A stretch of DNA of 64,000 nt from positions 48,039,749 to 48,103,748 of the forward strand of contig OY744533.1 in the NCBI GenBank assembly GCA_963556195.1, read 5' to 3'. Positions 44,180-54,231 of this stretch are shown here, one piece after another. The notes under the pieces are model-generated. The model was given only the letters and a program-made list of their open reading frames with translations, was not told the DNA's origin and ran no database searches. Position numbers and translations under genes: made by a program. This DNA is from Sepiola atlantica. Taxonomy: Eukaryota; Mollusca; Cephalopoda; Sepiida; Sepiolidae. How positions within the stretch are numbered: position 1 is the stretch's first letter; each line of letters starts with the position of its first letter.

Positions 44180-44344
44180 ATTATCATAAAATGGATGACA
44201 TTAAAGTTTCGTGATGCAGTATCAGTGCATGAAACAATATATATTCTAGCCTCATCAGTGTGGCTACATGTAGCAATTTTTCGCGAGATTCGAAACTCGG
44301 ACGCCAGTGCTTGGCGATCGGTGGTCGCCCAACTAAGCCATTGA
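44180..44344 (-). repeat. tRNA-derived SINE, minus strand
   Basis: On the minus strand an A-box-like TGGCTTAGTTGG (44330-44341) is followed about 35 nt later by a B-box-like GTTTCGAATCTCG (44284-44297), the normal spacing of a tRNA head. The following 100 bp ('GCTACATGTAGCCACACTGA', 'ACTGATACTGCATCACGAAA') would be the SINE body. The head does not fold into a clean cloverleaf by eye, so it is a SINE or tRNA pseudogene rather than a tRNA gene. Confidence 0.6.
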
Positions 44345-44413
44345 AATTTCTACTGAAAGTATATCATATTAAATGCAATCATTCATTTTGTTGACATTTT
44401 ATAACGATACTGT

Positions 44414-44417
<4 letters not shown>

Positions 44418-44471
<54 letters not shown>

Positions 44472-44728
44472 TTATATATATATAGTATGTCTTATTATAT
44501 ATTTAATATTCAATATTTTGTCGAAAATAGAAGATTTATCTTGAAATATTGTATATGAAATACATTAATAAATATAAAAATATTATTTTATTTAAGATTT
44601 ATTTCGCAGTGTCAAAGCTACGGCATAATATTATAATGTCTATACTATACTGAATGTTTAAAATAAATGCTAACACACGCTTATTGTATAAATACACACA
44701 CACATATATCTATCTATCTATCTATCTA

Positions 44729-44766
<38 letters not shown>
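44418..44766. repeat. (TA)n and (TCTA)n-(TA)n arrays
   Basis: TA array 44418-44485 (with a TTTA break), then TCTA units 44708-44732 grading into TA to 44766. Confidence 0.95.
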
Positions 44767-44770
<4 letters not shown>

Positions 44771-45291
44771 TATAATTGTATAGATGTAATTGGGAGCATG
44801 ATATAACGGTGTATACGTGTATACACATGTGTGGAGGTGTCTATGTATATAGCTGTTAGTATGCGTGTACATGTATATAGGTACGCGTATGTGCATATAC
44901 ATGTTTGTGTATTTGTAGAACTTTGCAGAGGTGAACTTACAAATGTATCAGGATGAGACATTTTAAAGAAAGCAAAAAAATGCAGTTTAAATTCTTAGAG
45001 ATACTAACTAAATCCAAAATATCGCAGACGTAGCTTTTGCATAAGCCGAGTTTCTGCTAGAAAATTTACAAATACAAAAGGGGATTCAAGTATATAACAG
45101 TGAAACAAAAACAGGGGACCTTAATTTAAATTGTTAAATATTAAACGGGAGATTACCAACTGTTTAATTTGTCATCGTTTTTTACATTAAAAAACAGAAC
45201 ACTTTTAAAATTCATGGCTTTCCAGTGGTACTGGTCATATGACCACTACCCCTCCCGCCCCCAAAAAAGAAATAATTCAGTTTTTATTTCA

Positions 45292-45295
<4 letters not shown>

Positions 45296-45365
<70 letters not shown>

Positions 45366-45400
45366 GAGAGAGAGAGAAGGAGAGAAAGAGAGAGAGAGAT
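45296..45400. repeat. (TA)n-(GA)n array
   Basis: About 30 TA units then GA units. Confidence 0.96.
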
Positions 45401-45507
45401 TTTTCACTTAGAATATATTTTATTAAGTGAAGACCGTGATTAGACCAATAAAAATAAGCTCGATGATACTCGATTACAGGGTACAGAGCATTTATATTTG
45501 TTTTTGA

Positions 45508-45732
45508 AAGTTTACCAAAATATTTCGTTCACGAAATCATTCATCATCACAAAATATCTTTTTCTTTTCAAAGTGTATTTATTTATATGCCAAGCAATGA
45601 CCTGCTTCATAGAGAAACACGTGTAGGAAAAAACTCTTTAATTTTGATAAATTTGATAAATAAATAAATTTGAAAGGAAAAAGAGTATTTTTGTGATGAA
45701 TGATTTCGTGAACGAAATGTTTTGGTAAACTT
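45508..45732. repeat. foldback element with about 80-bp arms
   Basis: The left arm (45508-45596) reads 'AGTTTACCAAAATATTTCGT...ATTTATTTAT'. The right arm (45657-45732) is its reverse complement with few differences, ending 'TTTTGGTAAACT'. Each arm also contains its own small palindrome, TTTCGTTCACGAAA. The right end is followed within a few bases by (CA)n-(TA)n at 45737-45802. Confidence 0.82.
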
Positions 45733-45735
45733 AAA

Positions 45736-45736
<1 letters not shown>

Positions 45737-45802
<66 letters not shown>
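45737..45802. repeat. (CA)n-(TA)n microsatellite
   Basis: Twelve CA units then about 20 TA units, adjoining the foldback element. Confidence 0.96.
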
Positions 45803-45804
<2 letters not shown>

Positions 45805-45805
<1 letters not shown>

Positions 45806-47930
45806 AAAATGCACCTACTTCTTAAGGCACCATTATTATGTTGTTCTCAATATAATTGCCTCGCTGTCAGAACTCCAATAAACGTGGTTTTTGTAAAGAA
45901 TTTCTTTTGTCAATTTTGTTTTATTCATGTCCTTGCATTACGAAAGCATCCTTATCATTAGTCCTCAAGATATATGCTCTTCATTTCCTTCTACAGAACT
46001 ACAAGAGGTTATGTGATTGCTGGTGTTATGACGATGAAACACAAATAGTTCGTTCGCAAAACTTGGCTGTTCCCCACCGCAGTGAAAAACATTGGTTGGG
46101 AATCTTCTTTAGAAGATATGTCAAATCTAATATATAAATAAAGCCAGTATGATCGTCAGATGTGTTTATCGAAAGCTTCGACCCTACAATATCTATATTT
46201 CAATGGATAGTTATTTTTCTTGAACCATGTTCTGGGGAATAAAATTTATTTTATTTTTTGTTTCTTTCAAACAATCTTTTGTTCGGCTTTGAAAATGTTT
46301 TAATTGGAGCCATTTCTTCGAATAATCAACTTCAAGGCATCTTATGCTAAGTCCGTAAATAGAAAAAGAAAACTTCGAATTTCTCAAGCTATGCCAACTT
46401 TCAGAAAACCAATTGTATTTGTTTTAAGTAAATATTCATCTATTTAGTTGTTATAATTACTTGCATATCATATTAATAGGTACAAAAAATCTGCATTAAT
46501 TTATATAACTTCGATAAATTTTAAAGGAAAACAATAAAATATAATTTTGCTTCCTTAAATGAGAAAAACTGTACTTGGCATGTTTTAATCATGTAGAAAT
46601 ATATTTATTACACGACTTATTTATAATTATTTGTTTATTAAAACATCTTTAAAAACAAAGAAATGACACGCACATTTGGTCTGATTTAAGAAAACGAATA
46701 ATGAAATTACAGTTCTGGTTTCATGAATTAAATTATTGATTTAAAAAAATTACCAGATAATCAAAATACATAAATTGTATTCTTCTTAAATTATTTCTCA
46801 TTAAAGAATAATTTGCAGCAATGATTTATTAAAATGGACGCAGTGTTTGGGTTTGATCGTCTCTTGACAACCCGATTTTCTGAAATGCTCATCAGATGGG
46901 TTTTATACCGGAACTATTTCATAGTTTCAAGGGGGGTTGAATGGACAAAAAAAAATTAATATAATGACTACGTAGGAATAGTAACGAGAGGGAAACTATT
47001 TTTTGTAAGTAGTTGTGGAAACAACGAATATGAGAAAACGAAACCGAAAGGTGTATATAAACAAAAGCATGAATGGGAGAACCGATTAAGTGAAACAAAT
47101 ACTAAGAGATGGTAGTAAAAAGTGTGTGTGGCAGAGAGTGAGAGAGAGAGAGAAAGAATGAAATACATAGAGAGAAAAGATAGTAAATACTTACACATTC
47201 CTTTTTTCTGTGTTCTAGTGTTATTTGCTTTAAGGTTTCCTATCAATTACTTACTAAATCTAGTGACATGGTGCCAACGAGGCTACTCAAGAAGTGACGT
47301 CGCTCGCCGGATGTATGTAGAGAGAAAATAGAGATTAGTATATCTGTTTTATTTAACACACAGGTCGGTATTGACGCACAGTTCGAAGGCTTGAGTGAGT
47401 TCCCCCTGTCCCTGAAGAATATTCTAATTGTGATAAGTAACACGTAATAAGCATAAAACTGTTCCGACGATTCTCTGCAGAGAAATGTAAAGTAAGGAAT
47501 AAAACCGTATGCTGAAAATAAGTACGTTCTTATTTTATTTTATTTTCGTGTATTAATATGTAGGCTGCTCCACTCTATTCAAAATATTGGCAACTGTGGC
47601 TGCTACGACGACTACTTCCACCACGATGGCGTTCAACTGTTCACAATGTTGAAAAGATGTTCGCAACTTGTAATACTATACTAATATTCCTGGAAAAGGT
47701 ATGAACAACACATTTTTACGCTATGGATTAAAGATAAACTTGTGTTAAATAATTCTTAATTTACAAGAAATTTCGTGTTTGAACATTACAAGGGAGTAAT
47801 GTGCCGCAACACAGATGAACTAAAATCTTCCTTATACTTCATTAACCGTTTCCTTTTTATATTCTCTCTCATCACTTTTTTTTTTCAATTTAAATTGCAC
47901 ATCCACTATCGTTCCCTTTTTCTCTTTTTT
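45805..47930. other. anonymous AT-rich stretch
   Basis: Several 60-90 codon frames on both strands overlap one another without motifs. GA repeats occur at 47137-47155. No gene is supported. Confidence 0.45.
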
Positions 47931-47937
47931 TTTAAAT

Positions 47938-48185
47938 GTATTTATCTACCTCCCACAAGGTAAGATGTGACACAAGGTCGGGAAAGTGGGATTAGATAAG
48001 CCAGCGCTCGAGAGGTGAACACTCTAGCCATTTAAAAATTGCCTGGGCATTCCCCGGTAGGTGCGCCTCAGGCAGTAAGCAATAAACTTACTCCTCCCCA
48101 AAGAGGGGAGGCAAAGCCTGGGAGGGTGGAACTCCTAAACTACACAGGACCAGTCCCGTGCAGTATCCATCGGAACAGATACTAT
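47938..48185 (-). repeat. SINE-like dispersed element, copy 2, minus strand
   Basis: Reverse-complement copy of 23395-23668, including 'CTACCTCCCACAAGGTAAGA', 'CACAAGGTCGGGAAAGTGGG', 'GCATTCCCCGGTAGG' and 'CTCCTCCCCAAAGAGGGGAG'. A short deletion removes the 'GACGGGGCTGCC' region of copy 1. Confidence 0.75.
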
Positions 48186-48192
48186 CGTTCCC

Positions 48193-48252
48193 TTTTTAAT
48201 CACTTTCTCTCTCTTTCTTTCTATCTCTCTCTTACTGACTCTCTCTCTCTCT

Positions 48253-48301
<49 letters not shown>
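48193..48301. repeat. (CT)n-(TA)n microsatellite
   Basis: CT-rich tract 48205-48256 followed by about 22 TA units. Confidence 0.95.
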
Positions 48302-48304
<3 letters not shown>

Positions 48305-48400
48305 ATACGAATCCGGAAAGTTAGCACAAATAAAATAACGAATGGAAAGAATCGATAAAGTGAAACGGATACAAGAGAAGTGAGAGTGTGAAAGAGAAAA

Positions 48401-48476
<76 letters not shown>

Positions 48477-48548
48477 GAAAGTTTGCACACTCAAAACAAC
48501 GAATTCGTTGTTTTGATTGTGCAAACTTTCCGGCTTCGTATTCTCATA
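48300..48548. repeat. nested foldback element around (TA)n
   Basis: Outer arms: 'GAGAATACGAATCCGGAAAG' (48301-48345) and its near reverse complement at 48504-48547, separated by unique sequence and a (TA)n array at 48403-48475. Inner: a 54-bp palindrome at 48477-48530 centred on GAATTC with 27-bp arms and one mismatch. The left outer edge directly follows another (TA)n. Confidence 0.85.
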
Positions 48549-48907
48549 TTCTTTGTTTTCATAACAATTTACAAAAAAAAGATGTTCTCACTCCTTACAT
48601 CCCCCTGCGTCTTCATCATATTTATTCATTCATTTTCTTTCGGATTCACTTCTTCTGAAACGATAACGTACTTCCGGTATGAAGCCCAACTAATGAGCAC
48701 TTAAACTAAACAGGACGTTCATTTTATAAATTAACTTGCTGTCCCTATCGGAAGTTAAGTTAATGGTTTTTGATAATACATGAAAAATAGGAAAACAATT
48801 TAAAGGCAGAAAAATAGAATTCTGCGAAGTAATTCAAATGGCTGACTTGTTTTCTAAGAATCTGTAATGCATTATAAGAAATTTCTTCCCCCATTGGCTA
48901 GAGAAGG

Positions 48908-48910
<3 letters not shown>

Positions 48911-48979
<69 letters not shown>
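48911..48979. repeat. (TA)n microsatellite
   Basis: About 34 TA units. Confidence 0.97.
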
Positions 48980-48980
<1 letters not shown>

Positions 48981-48984
48981 CGCT

Positions 48985-49490
48985 TTGATCGTAACCTGAA
49001 ATGCCAGGAATTTACAGGAGAATCACTTTTTTGAACAGTATGTACTTTTTACGTGCCAAGAAATAAATTGAAAGTTTACACGTATTTCCCCAAGTAAAAG
49101 TCTTTGGGACCTTATTCTGGACAAATATATTTTGTTATTTTTCTTAGTAAATATCTAAAATGTGGAACAATTTTTTTATGATACCAGTCCATAATTAGCT
49201 GTCTCCTCGCGATGAGAACAAAGTATGACACAAAGTCAAATTTTGATGTCAGGAGTATCCAGCTCCAACGAAAAGCTTTGGGAATAAAAAGAGAAATTTC
49301 TTCTTTCTCTGAACGAGGAAAAAAAAGATACTTTACTTTAATCCCGGCCTGAATTGCTGAGAATCATCACAAAAGGAATCACTTTAGTGATTGATGTGCA
49401 TTTTTTACGTGTTAAGAAATAAATCAAAACTTTACAATCCTTTTTTCCTTAAAACAAATGTTTGTAAGTGTGTCCTGAATATTTGTCTTT
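48985..49490. repeat. diverged direct duplication, about 150-bp units
   Basis: Segments 48985-49145 and 49345-49490 share 'GGAATCAC'/'AGAATCACTT', 'TTTTTACGTG..AAGAAATAAAT', 'TTTACA' and a 'GTCTTT' motif in the same order. Confidence 0.45.
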
Positions 49491-49494
49491 TTGA

Positions 49495-50830
49495 TTTCTT
49501 GTTTTTGAATTTTCTACTTATCTGTGTATTCATTCATTAGTTGATTCTAAAGAAAGGGACTCAATAAAGAGGCCGTTCTGTTTTGAAAGCTATACCACCA
49601 GTAATAGCTACGGTGTGGAACGTCGTTTCATATGACACCGATCAATATTAAACTCGAGAGCATTGAAGATAATAAGGAATCATGAATAATAACTGAACAC
49701 CGGTACAAATTGAAAGAAACTGCTTAATTGCCACTCACTCGACAACAAACACTTACACACTAACAAATGTACGCACGAAATTGGTTGTTATGGCAACTTT
49801 TCTAAACTGCCTATTTGCTAATCGCTCGACACAAATACCTATACATTGAAAAAATGTTTCCATACAACATAATTACTACTACAACGATTTCCTTTCAAAC
49901 ATGACGAAGACTAATATTATCCTTATGTTTTTCTAGCGTTTTACTTTTGTCAATCATGTAAAAGATTCTGACAAATATAAATCAAATGTGTATATATTTT
50001 ATTCAGACGCGTGTATATGCATTGGGTTTACGTATAGAATTAAAATGGAATTAGACTAACCATAAGAATATTCGCGTATAATAAATCCATGATTGAAACT
50101 GAAGGCCGCTTTGACATTTGAATAAGACAATATTCTAATTATAGTTTATTAAATAAATTGCTCTACCCATTATTGTGATATGCAAGTAAGTAGAATAAAT
50201 AAATAGCTTAATATATATTAAAAACAAATATAATTGGTTATCTTAAAGCTTACATAGATAGAGAAATGTAGATTTCTTTCAATTTTATTAAGAAAGTTAG
50301 CAACAACGGTGATTAGTAAAAATGGCTCAAGTTTAACCCAGAAGAAGTATTTATTCGAAGGAAATACACGATTTTATACCAAAAAACATAGACCAATAAA
50401 AGATTGGCCATTCCGATTGAAATACAGATATTGTAGGACATACGTTATCAATGAGAAATTCCAAGAAACAGACTTGCTTCTATTTATATATTAAATTAAG
50501 TTTTCTTCTGACGAAGATTCTCACCGAATCTTATTCACTTAGGCGAATGGCCTAGTTATCCGAACGAGCGATTTCCTGTTTGGTTGTCATTATAATACAA
50601 GCCAATCCATAACGTCACGTTTTTCTTCAGAAATAAGAGAATAGCATATGTCTTGGTGACAGTCTCCAACTGGTTACATAGATATTTTCGTAATTTAAGG
50701 GCAACAATAAAACAAAATTTGCAGAAGAAATCCATTCACAAAAACAGGTTTATTGGAAATACAATTCTGAGAAGGAAACAAGTATATTTCGACCTACCTA
50801 ATACTGGATACCCTACAAAGATAAGTGTAT
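49495..50830. other. anonymous stretch
   Basis: No supported gene. Frames at 50309-50494 and 50653-50840 (plus strand) show no known motif. Confidence 0.4.
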
Positions 50831-50834
50831 GTTC

Positions 50835-50837
<3 letters not shown>

Positions 50838-50897
<60 letters not shown>
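50838..50897. repeat. (TA)n microsatellite
   Basis: About 30 TA units, touching the hairpin element that follows. Confidence 0.97.
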
Positions 50898-50900
<3 letters not shown>

Positions 50901-51060
50901 GAAGGATGAAAAAGAATTAGAAAAGCAAAAGTCAAATCTTTTTTGAATTCAGTTGCTCATAGCAAGGTATATTCCGCAAAAAGGCAATTTATTCAAGTTA
51001 AATTTTTCCTTAAGCAAGATTTGACTTTTGCTTTTCTAATTCCTTTTCATCCTTCTACAT
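50896..51060. repeat. foldback element with 45-bp arms
   Basis: The left arm 50896-50940 (ATGTAGAAGGATGAAAAAGA...) and right arm 51016-51060 are reverse complements with one mismatch; the loop is 75 nt. The left arm begins at the very end of (TA)n. There is no coding content. Confidence 0.92.
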
Positions 51061-51146
51061 ATCTATCTGCTCTATCCTGGATATTGAGCTGTATACTTTT
51101 CACAATAGGTTTTACCTTTCCTAAAAGTTCGCTTTTAGTTCACCAC

Positions 51147-51147
<1 letters not shown>

Positions 51148-51201
<54 letters not shown>
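51148..51201. repeat. (TA)n microsatellite
   Basis: TA units with one TGTA interruption. Confidence 0.95.
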
Positions 51202-51206
<5 letters not shown>

Positions 51207-52006
51207 CAAATATTAGTTTTAATATATAATCCTTTATTATTTTAACATGTTATCATTTTTAAACGTTTGAAATTTACGATTTCTATACTTATATTTTTAA
51301 TTTTTTATTCTTAATTTCTAAAGTCCTCCTTTTAGAATATTTTGAGTATCAGTGAATCTTCTACTTTAAATATAATTTTGAGTATATTGTATTTATTTTT
51401 ATTATTTTTAGTTTAATTTTATTCATTTTTAATTTATTCTGTTATAATTCATCATTTCTATTGCATTTTATCTTATATTTGAATATTATAGTATCTATAT
51501 AATTATATAAGTAGGTATATGTGTCTGTGTGAATGGGTGTTAGCTAAATGCATGCATACATTTGTATATGTGTTATAATGTATTGAATTCAATCAATGTG
51601 TCTGTGTATTCGTCAGATTACGCTACATTTATTGCTTACCTCCTTTCATCTTAATTTCAATTTTTTAGCTAAGTTTTTACTAATTTTGAATTCATTCACT
51701 CTCTTAATTAGCAGTTATATTTTCGAATAAGCTTATTTGAAATTAACGAGTCTTGAAATACTTATCCTCAACTGATTGGGAACTTATTTTAAAGTGATTT
51801 GAACAATATTTACCCCAGAGTTTAAAATTCCATGATTTTTTATTTGGGGCTCTCTCATTCGATTGCTTTCACAGTAAAATTACAATAATATTTTGAGCAA
51901 ATACTTTATTGATCCAATAATAATTGGCGTCTAATCGCTTAATAATTGTTTTGTTTCTAAATGTACTCCTATGGACGTTTTTAATCAATGTATACGTGGC
52001 CTCTTG

Positions 52007-52008
<2 letters not shown>

Positions 52009-52060
<52 letters not shown>

Positions 52061-52142
52061 ACGTGTATGTTGATATTATTTTTTATTTTTTCTAATCATT
52101 ATTTTTTTCTAAATAGTATTTTATACTGATATATATATAAAT

Positions 52143-52194
<52 letters not shown>

Positions 52195-52252
52195 GTGTAT
52201 GTTGATATTATTTTTTATTTTTTATAATTATTATTTTTTTCTAAATAGTATT
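52009..52252. repeat. direct duplication of (TA)n plus about 70 bp
   Basis: (TA)n followed by 'CGTGTATGTTGATATTATTT', 'TTATTTTTTCTAAT' and 'TTTTTTTCTAAATAGTATTT' (52011-52125) is repeated almost exactly at 52130-52252. A recent tandem duplication including the microsatellite. Confidence 0.85.
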
Positions 52253-52254
52253 TT

Positions 52255-52875
52255 TCTATTTCTTTTTTCTTATTATTTTTTCTAATTATTGTGTTTTCTC
52301 TTGTTATTTAATTTTGAATTTTTTCTATTTCTCTTAATTTTACTTAAATAATTTTTCTACTTCATATTTTTCTACTTTTTTCTACTTTACTTTGAATTTT
52401 TTAATTACTTTCTAGTATTTTTTACGTATACATTTTATTCCTCTACTCATAATCATTTTTATTTTACTTTTTTCTAATCATTTTACATTTTTTCTATAAT
52501 TATAATTATTATTTCAACTTATATTTTTATTTCCCGGTATATTTCTATTACAGACTTATTATCTTCTTTTTATTTTAACTTTACATTAATTTAAACTCTC
52601 TTCTATCTTGTTTTGTCAAAATATACATTTTCATTTTATTTTTTATGCATTTTGAAATTTATTCTTATATATTTATTCTTATTCAGTTGTTTCATTATAC
52701 TGTATTATATTTTATAATTAATTATTTCATTTTTATTTTTTTATTTCATCATTTTATAATTATATAGCATTCTTTATAATTATAGGGTATCATTTTTATA
52801 TTTTTATTTCTTTATCTTAATTTTATTTTCTTATTTTATTTTATCTTATTTCATCCTTTTATTATATTTTATTCG
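52255..52875. other. extremely T-rich, low-complexity stretch
   Basis: Long T-rich sequence of the TTTTTATTTT/TTCTA type on the plus strand, strongly strand-biased from about 51300 to 53160. No gene. Confidence 0.6.

Positions 52876-52878
<3 letters not shown>

Positions 52879-52972
<94 letters not shown>
52879..52972. repeat. (TTA)n microsatellite
   Basis: About 31 TTA units. Confidence 0.97.
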
Positions 52973-52973
<1 letters not shown>

Positions 52974-53739
52974 CAGTATTTTTCCTAATTATTAGTATTG
53001 TATTTTTTTAATTTATTAATTGTGTCTTGACTTTTTTCTGAAAGAAGTTTCGTTATTTTCTATTTATCTATTTATGTATTTTTCTTCCTTATTCGTCCTA
53101 TATTGTGAATATTTTAAATAATTAATTTGTTATTTGCTGTTCCTAAGGCAGCTTCACTGCTTTTTTTTTAGCTGACTGATGAGAAAATCATGATGGTTAC
53201 ATAATGAAAGGTTACGTCTCTAGTATTGTCTGGATATATGTTTTTTATAATAGTACTGGAACCACAAGTTTTCTTGAGAGACTTTAGTATGTGATGTTGT
53301 AAAGAGCGCTGCTGAAGAACCAGTTTAGAGTCTTCTGAATAATAATACATAATAAAATATTTCCAAATTGTATTGGAAACGATCGTACGTTATATAATTC
53401 GTTAGTTTTGATTTCTTAGAACAATGTTCAAATTTTGTTGATCTCAACTCACTTTGTAATAGCTCTAGATTATCTACAAAAACATTCAGCTGATATTATT
53501 ATCTGCAGCATTTGGAGTTTTATTAAGTGCTTATATTTTGAATGTACCTATGTTTGATATAACTTTATTATTCGATTGTGAATTATCCCTCCACTCTCAT
53601 CTAAAAAAAAGTGTTACTTTCTATTTTAACATAGCTCCTTTATGTTGAGCTTATTTTTTGATACTGGCAGATATGTTCTAAAATGAATGTTTACCTATGT
53701 CTACTAAATGCATTCTTATACAATATAAGGGCATGTACA

Positions 53740-54231
53740 GAAAAGCGTTTATCGCAAATTTATTAGAAACATCAGATGTAAGGTCTACTATTATTACAAC
53801 ATGAACAGAATGAAAAGCAGGACTTCAAATGCTAATACAAAACTCCAAAGAATAGCAGCTAAATATTATAAAATTAAATCTTATCAGAATCCAAAGAAAA
53901 CCCATTAAAAGTTTGTAAAAGAACCTTGATAATTTAACAAGAATTTGACATTTAAGAAGCATCGAAATTATGAAACTGAGGCACTTAGACACATAAATAA
54001 ACTTGAAAAAAAATTGAATAGAAAAATAACTATAACTTAATAGTTCCGACTCATAAGACTAAGCACTTCTATTCTATGACGTATGACCAATATGAAACAA
54101 TTATACTTCAAAAGATCCACAAAAAATATAAATTAACCCGAAAAGAAACTATTAATAACATTAATTTGGAGGCAAAGTCCTTACCCTTTAAGCTCAGGAT
54201 AAATAGGTCCTCTGAAATAATTTTTTAACAT
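53740..54231 (+). mobile_element. Penelope-like element relic, left part
   Basis: A degenerate Lys/Ile/Asn-rich reading (QKIHKKYKLTRKETINNINL near 54108-54165) precedes the LINE insertion point and has the same composition as the right part at 57055-58590. Assignment rests mostly on that continuity. Confidence 0.4.

Noticed and set aside
44283..44344. functional tRNA gene
   Set aside because: Box spacing fits but the arms do not pair well by eye; the trailing sequence looks like a SINE body.
50896..51060. microRNA precursor
   Set aside because: Stem nearly perfect with a 75-nt loop and abutting (TA)n; better explained as a foldback element.
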